Assembly: GCF_000315795.1 (NCBI RefSeq)
Contig: NZ_ANHY01000002.1
Span: 62,001-126,000, forward strand
DNA length: 64,000 nt
From: Caenispirillum salinarum AK4
Lineage (GTDB): Bacteria > Pseudomonadota > Alphaproteobacteria > Rhodospirillales > Rhodospirillaceae
Direction of reading: 5' to 3'
Under the pieces are notes generated by a model. The model had not been told where the DNA came from. It saw only the letters and a program-made list of their open reading frames with translations, and made no database searches. Of this stretch, positions 33,581-41,388 are shown in pieces. Positions within the stretch are counted from its first letter, which is position 1. The number at the start of each line of letters is the position of its first letter. The position numbers were made by a program, and so were the translations under genes.

Positions 33581-34740
33581 GGTGCCTCGGCCTCGAAGGC
33601 GCCAGCGTCGGGAGCGGCGCCGACGGTGTGGCGCTCCTGCACGCGGCCCGTGCCGTGGACGAGGCTGTAGGCCGGGGCGAGTTGCGGCGGCGTTTCGGTG
33701 CCCGCGTCGACGGCGGGAGACGCAGGCTCCAGCCGGTAATCGAAGGCGTCGGCATCAACGAACTGCGCGTCCGCCGGCCCGTCGGGCAGGCGGACGGTGC
33801 CCTGCGCCTCCACCGGTCCCTGGGCGATCTCTCCCGGACCCACGAGCAGGTTGTTGACCAGCACCGCTGCCGAAGGCGCGTAGTTGCGCAGGAAATAGCC
33901 CTGGTCGGCGGCGTTCACCAGCGTGTTGTAGGCCATGGTCAACGTGCCGGCGGCCTTGCTCTTCTTCTCGGCGGCGAAGGAGACCAGCGTGTCGTTCTCC
34001 CACTTCGGTCCCTGCTGGAGGACGTTGCCGATCAGCAGGCTGTCGCCGCCCTCCGACAGGTCCACCAGATAGCTCGCGCGGCCCTCGCGATGGTCGGCGA
34101 TATGGTTGTAGGCGATGTGGTTTTCCTGCGCGCGGCTTTTGACGGCATGCCCCACGTTGGCACCGGTGGAGGAGGAGAACCGCATCTCGAACCGTTTCTG
34201 CCGGCCGATGTAGATGTTGTGGCCGATGCGGTTCTTCGGCGTGATGCCCACCCCGTTGTCGGCGAAGCGGCAGCGTTCGATCACCACCACGCCCTCGGGA
34301 TCGTGGCCGGTGAGGATGCCCATCTGGTTGTCGGAAAAGCCGCAGTTGCGCAGCGTCAGGTCCCGGCCCTCCAGCCGGATGCCGGCGCCGTTGTGGTGGC
34401 TGGAGCGGGCGCCCGAGAAGTGGATGCCGTCGATGGTGGTGCGGTCGCCCTGGACGACCCAGATCGCCTTGTTGCCCGCCACCCGGCCATCACGCGAGAC
34501 GATGCGCACCGGCCCGCCGACGGCCTGAATGGTCAGGTCGGCGGCCTTCCAGGTGGCGGTGTCGTTCTCGTAGGTGCCGGCCTGGATGAGCACCCGGTCG
34601 CCGTCCTTGGCGTCCTTCGCGGCCTGGCTTGGCTGCGTGTAGTAGAGGCCGGGCCCCACCTTCAGGTCCCAGGCCTGCGCCGGCAGGGCAGAGGCCAGAA
34701 GCAGCACGGCGGACAGGACGACGCGGCGGTGCGGGATCAT
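33577..34740 (-). CDS. Right-handed parallel beta-helix protein (2)
   Basis: A 387-residue secreted protein with a signal peptide ending ALPAQAW. The start of the mature part, GLYYTQPSQAAKDAKDGDRVLIQAGTY, and successive rungs (TIDGIHFSG, LTLRNCGFSDNQMGI, IERCRFADNGVGI, IGNVLQQGP) are of the polysaccharide-lyase-like beta-helix type. It differs clearly from the other beta-helix protein it converges on. It is the last gene of a minus-strand unit and overlaps the deacetylase gene stop by four bases. Confidence 0.85.
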   Translation of the reverse strand: MIPHRRVVLSAVLLLASALPAQAWDLKVGPGLYYTQPSQAAKDAKDGDRVLIQAGTYENDTATWKAADLTIQAVGGPVRIVSRDGRVAGNKAIWVVQGDRTTIDGIHFSGARSSHHNGAGIRLEGRDLTLRNCGFSDNQMGILTGHDPEGVVVIERCRFADNGVGITPKNRIGHNIYIGRQKRFEMRFSSSTGANVGHAVKSRAQENHIAYNHIADHREGRASYLVDLSEGGDSLLIGNVLQQGPKWENDTLVSFAAEKKSKAAGTLTMAYNTLVNAADQGYFLRNYAPSAAVLVNNLLVGPGEIAQGPVEAQGTVRLPDGPADAQFVDADAFDYRLEPASPAVDAGTETPPQLAPAYSLVHGTGRVQERHTVGAAPDAGAFEAEAP

Positions 34741-35789
34741 GAGGCCCTCTTCATGAAAGCGGATGGGATGGCGGAGGGGGCGGCGGCGGCCTCCCGGCAC
34801 AGCGCCCGGATCTCGCCGGCGGTGCGGAAGGTGCCGCCCAGGTGGTCGCGGAACCAGGCGGCGGTGTCGCGGATGGCGGCCAGGAACACGGCCAGGTCGT
34901 CGCCGTCACGCACATAGGGCGTATGGCCGGGCACCAGCGAGGGGCTGTGGAAGGTCAGCGTGAAGATGCGGTGCCCGTCGGCCAGAAGCGCACGGATCAG
35001 GCGCTGCATCTCTTCGGTGGTGCTGCCTTCGGGCGTCAGGCGGATGCGCTCCATCACGCCCAGGCGGCTGAGGATGCCCTGCGCCTTGAGGCGGCGCCCG
35101 ATCGGAGACGTCACCGGCCCGTACAGTCCCGGCCCCAGCCGCCGGCCGAAACCGCAGAACCCGCTGGTCAGGGGCAGTTCCAGAAGGCGGCGCTGCGTCC
35201 CGAACCACGACGGTGCCAGGCCGAGCCGGCGGAAGTCCGGCCCGCCATCGGCGGCGAAGGAGACGTGGGGGACGACGCTGGCGTCGATCTCGTAGCCTTC
35301 GGCCTCCAGCAGCGCCGCCGTGTTGGGGCCGGCGCCGTAGCGCCCGGCCTTGTAGAGGGTGGGCCGGCGCCCCAGTCCTTGTGCGATGACGTCGGTCAGG
35401 ACCCGCAGCTTGGCTTCCTCCAGCGCACGGGGCAGGTTGCCCGGGTAGCTGTTGGCGGGGGTGACCGCCTCGGTCTCCGGCGGGTTGACCCAGGGGTGCA
35501 GGTGGGCGCCGATGCTGGCCCGGCCCTCATCCTGCAGCCGCCGGAACAGGGCCATGGCGGCCGGGTCGGCAGCAACGGGGTAGTCGATGACGTAGTCGGG
35601 ACGCAGCCCCAGGGGGTCGAACACCGCCTCGTGCGCCGGTTCCACCCCCGCGATGGCGGTCACGCCCCGATTGGCGCGCGACAAGGGGCGGGTCCAGTCG
35701 AATTCCTCCTCCGTGTCGACGATCACCGCCAGCACCGGCGGGTGGCCGTCGGGCAGCGCGGCGGGCGTCTGGCGGGCGGGGTCGAGCAT
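34737..35789 (-). CDS. Polysaccharide deacetylase-like protein (WalW type)
   Basis: A 350-residue protein of the NodB fold but a different branch from the XrtA deacetylase. It has VLAVIVDTEEEFDW (metal/catalytic acids), YVIDYPVAAD, GAHLHPWVNPP (His-x-His) and FTLTFHSPSLVPGHTPYV near the end. It belongs to the WalW-like group found in exopolysaccharide loci. Probable cytoplasmic or membrane-associated deacetylase; the substrate is unknown. Start ATG at 35789 gives the usual length; the frame continues open further upstream but into unrelated antisense sequence. Confidence 0.85.
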   Translation of the reverse strand: MLDPARQTPAALPDGHPPVLAVIVDTEEEFDWTRPLSRANRGVTAIAGVEPAHEAVFDPLGLRPDYVIDYPVAADPAAMALFRRLQDEGRASIGAHLHPWVNPPETEAVTPANSYPGNLPRALEEAKLRVLTDVIAQGLGRRPTLYKAGRYGAGPNTAALLEAEGYEIDASVVPHVSFAADGGPDFRRLGLAPSWFGTQRRLLELPLTSGFCGFGRRLGPGLYGPVTSPIGRRLKAQGILSRLGVMERIRLTPEGSTTEEMQRLIRALLADGHRIFTLTFHSPSLVPGHTPYVRDGDDLAVFLAAIRDTAAWFRDHLGGTFRTAGEIRALCREAAAAPSAIPSAFMKRAS

Positions 35790-35824
35790 GAGCGGCGGAT
35801 CTCCTCGGGCGGAAGCGGCGTGGA

Positions 35825-37576
35825 TCAGGCGGCGGCGTTGAGGCGGCGGAACAAAAGCTCCAGCGTCATGGCCCGGTTGAGCTGCCCGGGCTCGCACAGG
35901 CGGTCGAGCCGGAAGAAGCGCGGCATGTACTCGGGCGGGCCGCCCAGCACCCGCGCCACGCGCTCGGGCGCCAGCGACGGCGGCGGGACAGGCGGCTGAC
36001 GCTTGAGCCGGAAGGTGCGGGCGCGAACGGCGGGCGGCCGCACGAACGTCGCCCAGTCCGACAGCACCCGCCGTGTCGGAGGCGGTGCGTCGAAGGCGTG
36101 GCCGTAGGCCGACGGATGGCGCGCCAGCGCCGGGTCGGCGCGGGCGATCATGGCGGCCTGGAGGCGCCCGTGGTTCTTCAGGCGCAGGGGCACGGGCAGG
36201 GTGGTCGCCAGAATCTCGGCGTCCACGAAGGGGGTGACGGCCGCGCCCAGGCGATTGTTGACGCTGGCGTTGCGGCCCATCCACCAGCGGCAGCGGGTCA
36301 GGGGGTAGACGGCTTCCACCACCGGGCGGGGCAGGGGGCGGCGGACGGTGCCGGCGTCCCCGCCGCGTCCGACGTCGGCGGCCAGCCGCGCGGCGAAGCG
36401 GCGGGCATAGCCGCGGGCGTCGAAACCGGGCGCTGCGGCGGCGGGATCGTACTGGCTCCAGAACACCTGCTGCATGGCCAGCGGCGAGACCGGTCGGTCG
36501 GGCAGGTAGAAGAAATTGCGGAAGACCTCGCCGCCGCCGCCGTTGAGCGCCAGCCGCCCGTCATGGCAGCGCGCGAGCCGCGTTTCCAGGTCGGCGCCGC
36601 TGTCGAAAACGCCGTCGTTGGGCGTGCCGTCGAAGGCCTCCAGCGTCGCCGAGACCACGGCGGCATAGATGTCCGGGTCGGGCAGGGGGCGACCGGCCTT
36701 GTCCACATGCGCCAGGGCCAGGCCCTCGGCGGCGCAGACGGCCTTGGCGATCCGCACGTCGTCGCTCGCCTCGGGTCCATAGACGTGCAGGTCCGGGATC
36801 GTCCCGTGCCGTCGCAGCATGGCGAGGATGAGGCGGCTGTCGTAACCGCCCGAGAGGGCGGTGTCGAGGCCGGCGCCGCCCAGGCGGGCGAGGGCGTCGA
36901 AACGGTCGTCCAGAACCGCCAGGCAGCGCTCGGCCGCCGCCTCGGGCGTGGTGGCGTCGGCGGTCTGCTCGGGCAGGGGCATGGGGCGCGGCCGACCGGA
37001 GACGCGGCCGTCGTCGTGGAAGGTCCAGGCACGCAAGGAGTCGAGCAGGCGCACGTCGCGCAGCACCGTCAGGCCGCCGTGGGCGGCGCCGTGGAAGACG
37101 TAGTCCCGCACGCCGTCGGCGTCGACGGCCGGCGAGTCCAGGGCGTCGGCCACGGCGAGAAACGACGACGAGACCACCGCCGGCGTCTCGCTGCGAAACA
37201 GGTGGAAGGTGCCGCAGCGGTCGGTCAGCACCCGCACCGCACCCCGGATGCCGGCGACGACGGCGAAGCTGCCCCAGAGCGCCGGTTCGTTCAGGCGGTC
37301 CGCCACCAGATCGGCCAGCAGCGGTGCCAGGGCGTCCCTGCCATGGCGGCTTCGGTAGAAAACGGTGCCGGCAATGGCGATGACATTGCCGGCATTGTCC
37401 GCGTGGACGAGCGGCACGCCGCCGCTCAAGGGCGCGAAGCAGGTGATTCGGTGGCTGTTGTGGGTTGCCGACCGGCCGGCGCCGAAGCCCTGGCGCCGGA
37501 AGGACCTCTCCAGCCGTGCATGAAGGCGGGCGGCCGCCGGCGAGCCGTCGTCGCGGGTCAGGAACAGGGCGCCCAT
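35825..37576 (-). CDS. Third asparagine-synthase-like protein, XrtA locus
   Basis: A 583-residue asparagine-synthase relative. The synthetase half keeps the PP-loop ALSGGYDSRLIL. The N-terminal half is glutaminase-like in layout (RCGTFHLFRSE region) but starts MGALFLTRD and has no Cys near the N-terminus, so it cannot be a normal glutamine-dependent enzyme. It may adenylate and ligate a carboxylate to an amine, as do beta-lactam-synthetase-like relatives. It sits two bases after the lectin-like gene stop region. Confidence 0.83.
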   Translation of the reverse strand: MGALFLTRDDGSPAAARLHARLERSFRRQGFGAGRSATHNSHRITCFAPLSGGVPLVHADNAGNVIAIAGTVFYRSRHGRDALAPLLADLVADRLNEPALWGSFAVVAGIRGAVRVLTDRCGTFHLFRSETPAVVSSSFLAVADALDSPAVDADGVRDYVFHGAAHGGLTVLRDVRLLDSLRAWTFHDDGRVSGRPRPMPLPEQTADATTPEAAAERCLAVLDDRFDALARLGGAGLDTALSGGYDSRLILAMLRRHGTIPDLHVYGPEASDDVRIAKAVCAAEGLALAHVDKAGRPLPDPDIYAAVVSATLEAFDGTPNDGVFDSGADLETRLARCHDGRLALNGGGGEVFRNFFYLPDRPVSPLAMQQVFWSQYDPAAAAPGFDARGYARRFAARLAADVGRGGDAGTVRRPLPRPVVEAVYPLTRCRWWMGRNASVNNRLGAAVTPFVDAEILATTLPVPLRLKNHGRLQAAMIARADPALARHPSAYGHAFDAPPPTRRVLSDWATFVRPPAVRARTFRLKRQPPVPPPSLAPERVARVLGGPPEYMPRFFRLDRLCEPGQLNRAMTLELLFRRLNAAA

Positions 37577-37578
37577 GG

Positions 37579-38133
37579 TCAGGGCTTGCCGGTGGGGAAT
37601 TCCACCAGGTACGAAATCTGGTACTTGTCGATGCCCGACGCCTGCCAGACCATCTGCAGGCCGCCGCCCACGTAGTAGACCGGCATGTATTCCATGCGCA
37701 CCCGGCCGCACATGATCCAGGTGCGGTGCCACTGCGGGTGCCACACGCCCGGCGGCGACCGGTCCATGATGGTGCCGTCCACCCACATCAGCTTGCGGGC
37801 GCCGCAGAAATAGCGCAGGCCGATCCAGGTTTCCTTGTCGATGACGTCGCCGAACTTTTCCCGCAGCCAGTCGTGGGTCTTGCGGTCCTTCACGACCGCC
37901 AGGCGGCCGGGAATGCCGTGGTAGGTCTTGCGCAGGGCATGTTTCTGCACGCCGCCCCACGACGTGCCGCCCATGATGTTGAGGTCGACATAGGCGAAGT
38001 AGGACTTGGTGTGCGGGTTGTAGAACGGCCCCACCATTTTCTCCTTGCCCAGCGCGGGTGCGCTGACCAGCAGGATCATCATGGTTACCGCCGCGAGGGC
38101 GAACGCGGCCAGAGAACGGCTTGCGGCAGGCAT
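37579..38133 (-). CDS. Secreted C-type-lectin-like domain protein
   Basis: A 184-residue protein with a clear signal peptide (about 1-29, SAPALGK). The mature part fits the C-type lectin fold: TKSYFAYVD, then RKTYHGIPGRLAVVKDRKTHDWLREKFG (the usual G-x-L-A helix), WIGLRYFCGARKLMWVDGT and a late MEYMPVYYVGGGLQMVW. Two Cys (FCGAR and IMCGRV) are placed where the conserved core disulfide would be. Probably binds glycan or contacts another surface protein. It is not a standard member of the XrtA gene set. Confidence 0.7.
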   Translation of the reverse strand: MPAASRSLAAFALAAVTMMILLVSAPALGKEKMVGPFYNPHTKSYFAYVDLNIMGGTSWGGVQKHALRKTYHGIPGRLAVVKDRKTHDWLREKFGDVIDKETWIGLRYFCGARKLMWVDGTIMDRSPPGVWHPQWHRTWIMCGRVRMEYMPVYYVGGGLQMVWQASGIDKYQISYLVEFPTGKP

Positions 38134-38247
38134 GGCTCACCCTGTTCCTTGGGCCCTTCACTGGCAGCGCGTTCACCGCGTGAAGGGCCTGTTCGCATTG
38201 ACAAAAGCCTAGAAGCGGCAGCCCCGAATGTCGACGGAACCGCCGGT

Positions 38248-39585
38248 TTAAGCCGATCGTGGAGGCGCGCCGGTGACTGGGCGCGCGGGCGCCGGCGCGG
38301 TGCCATGGGCGGCCGGTGACGCCTTGCCGGCGCAGCGGCCGAGCAGCGCCTCCAGCGCCTCGAACTGGGCGCCGCGCGCATGACCGGCGGCGGCGTCTTC
38401 GGGCGGTGCGGCGACCCGTCCCGTCGCTGCTTTTTCCTCCAGCCATGCCGACAGGTGGCCGACGATGGCGGCGGGATCGTCGGACACCCGTCCCAGCCCG
38501 CCGTCGCGCAGGATGTCCGCCGCCTCGCCGGTGGTGGAGCCCACCGACAGAATGGGGCGGCGGCAGCCGATGTACTCGAACAGCTTGCCGGCGAGCACAT
38601 GGTCCTCGCGCCGGTCGTTCCAGCGCAGCAGCAGAAGCACGTCGGCGGCCTTCTGCAGGCCCAGCAGCGTGGCGCGCGGAACGGGAGCGTGCACGCTCAC
38701 CACCGGGGCGGCTATCCCGTGTTCGGCCGCCATGGCCTCCACGGCGGCGCGCTCGCTGCCGTAGAAGTGGACGCGCACGCGGGTCAACCGGTCTTCCGGC
38801 AGGCGGGCGATGGCCGCGAACAGCGGGCGCGGGTCGCGCTTGTCGCCATACAGGACGCCGGCATAGATGATGGTCAGGTGTGCCGGGTCGCCGGTTTCGG
38901 CGGGCGGCGGCGCGGCGGCGATCTCTGCGGGGTCGAAGCCATTGCGGGCCAGGCACACGGGCGTTCGCGGCCACTGCGCGGCGAGCTGCCGCCGCCAGCC
39001 GTCGGTGACGGTGGCAAGCCCCGCCGCCGAGCCCAGCACGCGCGCCTCCGTCCGGCCGTCCAGCCAGGCCCGCAGGCCCGTTCCGTCGTAGTACGGATGA
39101 CCCGTCCACAGGTCGCGGAACTCCGCCACCCAGGGGACGCCGTGGCGCCGGTGCAGTCCCTCGGCGACCAGCAGGCCCGAGTGGGGCGGGGCGGTGGCGA
39201 GGATCACGTCGGGGCGGCGCGCCGCGACCAGCGCGTCGCCTTGGCGGGCGGCATCGGGCAGCCAGCCGCTCTGCTGGTCGGGCCAGCCGCTCAGGCGGCG
39301 CAGGGCATCGGCGGGGCTGCGCAGGACGCGCACGGCGCCGGCGGGATCGCGCAGCAGGGCCCGCGCGCTGAGCGGCGGGGCGACCTTTGCCCAGGTGACC
39401 GAGCCTTCGGGCAGGCCGTGGTCCATGACCGGGGGAAAGTCGGCATTGCGCGCCGCCAGCACCCGCACCCGATGTCCGCGCTGCCCGAGAAACCGCGCCA
39501 ATGCCGGCGCCCGCGTGGCGGCCAGGGGCGCATGCGGCGGGAAGAACCCCGCGACGAGCAGGATGTCCAGCGGGCCCACGCTCAT
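38248..39585 (-). CDS. Glycosyltransferase, GT4-like
   Basis: A 445-residue GT-B glycosyltransferase. N-terminal ILLVAGFFPPHAPLAATRAPAL and RDLWTGHPYYDG are donor/acceptor domain hallmarks; the C-terminal half has IIYAGVLYGDKR and LAGKLFEYIGCRRPIL with the E-x7-E type donor site. It would add one sugar of the exopolysaccharide on the cytoplasmic face. The C-terminal 35 residues are Ala/Pro-rich. Its ATG overlaps the upstream ligase-like gene stop by four bases. Confidence 0.88.
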   Translation of the reverse strand: MSVGPLDILLVAGFFPPHAPLAATRAPALARFLGQRGHRVRVLAARNADFPPVMDHGLPEGSVTWAKVAPPLSARALLRDPAGAVRVLRSPADALRRLSGWPDQQSGWLPDAARQGDALVAARRPDVILATAPPHSGLLVAEGLHRRHGVPWVAEFRDLWTGHPYYDGTGLRAWLDGRTEARVLGSAAGLATVTDGWRRQLAAQWPRTPVCLARNGFDPAEIAAAPPPAETGDPAHLTIIYAGVLYGDKRDPRPLFAAIARLPEDRLTRVRVHFYGSERAAVEAMAAEHGIAAPVVSVHAPVPRATLLGLQKAADVLLLLRWNDRREDHVLAGKLFEYIGCRRPILSVGSTTGEAADILRDGGLGRVSDDPAAIVGHLSAWLEEKAATGRVAAPPEDAAAGHARGAQFEALEALLGRCAGKASPAAHGTAPAPARPVTGAPPRSA

Positions 39586-40949
39586 GAGCCGCCGTGCCCC
39601 CGCTGGGGCCGCATGGGCGAACCACCGGGCGATGCCGGCGTCGGCACGCCCTGCGGCGGCCGGCGGCTGGCGCGGGCCTGTTCGGCAAGAGTGGCGGGCT
39701 TCGGCGTGGCGACGGCGTCGCCCTCGATGACCAGGCGCAGCATCACCAGGATCACCAGGATGTGGTAGAACAGGTCGAAGGTGGCCATGTTGAGGAACAG
39801 GCCGCCGACGGCGTAGGCTACGAGGCTGACCTGCACCATGGAGGCCAGGTCGCGCGCCCACTCGTAACCGGGCGCGTGACGCACCTGACGCGTGATGCTG
39901 CCGGCGGTGAAGAAGCCCGCCGCCAGGATCGCCAGGAACAGCGCCAGCCCGATGAAGCCGTGTTCGCCCAGGACCTCGAAGTAGTTGCTGTGGAAGGCCC
40001 GGGCGACTTCGCCATCGGGGACGAGGGCGAGGAACAGGCCGGAATCGATGGGGTTGAACCCGCCGCCGAACAGCGGCCGCATCTGGGCCAGGCGCCACGC
40101 GAACGTCCAGGCGTCGAAGCGTCCCTGTACCGAGGAATCCTCGGTGTAGGACTGGATCGTCGCCATGCGGGCCATCCACTCGGGCGGCATGACGCTCAGG
40201 CCGAGAATCAGCGCGAAAACGCCGAGGCCGATGATCGCCATCTTGTGCCGCGACTTCAGGAATAGCCAGAACAGGCAGGCGCTGCCGGCGACGAAGGCGC
40301 CGCGCGAGTATGACCCGATGATCGACGCGCCGATCAGCGCCATGGCCAGCAGCAGGCCGCGGCGGATCCAGACGTCGCCGCTCTGCAGGTGCAGGTAGCG
40401 GACCATGGGCAGCAGCATGATCAGGGCGAGGGCCAGGTGGTTGTTGTCCTCGATCATGGTGTTGGGCGGCCCCCACACACGGTAGCCGCCGCCGTTGATC
40501 AACGTGAACAACCCGCCCTTGACGCCGTAGAACCCGATGCACAGCACGATGACCCAGACGAAGGCGTGAATGCGCTCGCGGCTGGCCATCATGGGAATGG
40601 TGATGAAGGTCATCAGCAGGACCTTGAACACCTTGTCCCACTTCTCGTAGGCCGACCCCGGGGCGAGCGCCATGATCGTGGTCATGGTCATGTAGCCGAA
40701 GAAGACCAGCAGCAGCACCGTGATCGGCGTCAGCGGCACCGTCTTGCGGTACCCGCTGGAGATCATGAAGGAAAAGATGGTCGCCAGGCCGATCAGCATG
40801 CCGAAAGGCAGGTCGTTGACCCGGCCCCAGCCCAGCTGGTGCGGGTTCATGTAGGACACCACGCACCATCCCAGGATGCCCAGGAACGGCCAGCGCAGGA
40901 TGGCGGGGACGATGCCCACCATGAACATTATGATGAAGATATCGCGCAT
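39582..40949 (-). CDS. Putative O-glycosylation ligase, exosortase A system-associated (Wzy-like)
   Basis: A 455-residue polytopic protein with about ten to twelve TM segments. It starts MRDIFIIMFMVGIVPAILRWP and holds PHQLGWG, the middle loop SVQGRFDAWTFAWRLA and NYFEVLGEHGF, all of the O-antigen ligase/polymerase superfamily branch tied to exosortase A. Either it polymerises lipid-linked repeat units or it ligates glycan to protein. It is the first gene of the 40.9 to 33.6 kb minus-strand unit. Confidence 0.93.
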   Translation of the reverse strand: MRDIFIIMFMVGIVPAILRWPFLGILGWCVVSYMNPHQLGWGRVNDLPFGMLIGLATIFSFMISSGYRKTVPLTPITVLLLVFFGYMTMTTIMALAPGSAYEKWDKVFKVLLMTFITIPMMASRERIHAFVWVIVLCIGFYGVKGGLFTLINGGGYRVWGPPNTMIEDNNHLALALIMLLPMVRYLHLQSGDVWIRRGLLLAMALIGASIIGSYSRGAFVAGSACLFWLFLKSRHKMAIIGLGVFALILGLSVMPPEWMARMATIQSYTEDSSVQGRFDAWTFAWRLAQMRPLFGGGFNPIDSGLFLALVPDGEVARAFHSNYFEVLGEHGFIGLALFLAILAAGFFTAGSITRQVRHAPGYEWARDLASMVQVSLVAYAVGGLFLNMATFDLFYHILVILVMLRLVIEGDAVATPKPATLAEQARASRRPPQGVPTPASPGGSPMRPQRGHGGS

Positions 40950-41131
40950 GGCGCTGTACGGCTCGCTCCCAGGGCGGTCGAGGTCGTTGACGCCGCTGAA
41001 CTATGGCACGCGGAAGCGCCGCCTAGGAGTCCGTCGTCGGGTTTAGTCCGCGTGAGATGATGAGACCTGGCGCCGGGCACGGTATTGATGGAACACCACG
41101 ATTTTCTTTTCCGATACTTGGAGGCGTTCCC

Positions 41132-41329
41132 GTGGAAACCGGCATCCTGATCCTTGCCATGGGCGCGGTCGCCTTCGTGATGTACTGGGTGGTGATGAAC
41201 GACGGCGCCCCCAGCATCCGCGATCAGAAGGGTCTGTTGCGCATGATGCCGCCCAAGGACGAAGCGGCCCGGGAAGAGGCCGCAGCCCGCGAACGCGCCG
41301 CCACCGTCAAGCGCCGTTTCGACGCTTGA
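41132..41329 (+). CDS. Small single-pass membrane protein
   Basis: A 65-residue protein starting at GTG 41132, seven bases after GGAGG. One TM helix (about residues 4-22, GILILAMGAVAFVMYWVVM) is followed by a highly charged tail rich in Ala/Glu/Arg (DEAAREEAAARERAA). It resembles the small uncharacterised proteins that precede the AMP-ligase gene in exosortase A loci. It stops 59 bases before that gene. A longer frame from 41057 exists but has no ribosome site. Confidence 0.72.
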   Translation: METGILILAMGAVAFVMYWVVMNDGAPSIRDQKGLLRMMPPKDEAAREEAAARERAATVKRRFDA

Positions 41330-41388
41330 TCCTGGCCGCCCATCCCGTCCCGCCCCGTTTCCCGCGTCATTCCCCGGAGGCCGCCGCC

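Noticed and set aside
35825-39688. Minus-strand open frame of 1287 codons covering several genes
   Set aside because: Only its last 583 codons (from ATG 37576) are a real gene; the rest is Arg/Pro/Ala-rich antisense or out-of-frame reading through the lectin-like and glycosyltransferase genes, a normal effect of high GC.
41004-41019. TGGCACGCGGAAGC as a sigma-54 promoter before the small membrane protein gene
   Set aside because: The -24 part is good but the -12 part reads AAGC with wrong spacing instead of TTGC.
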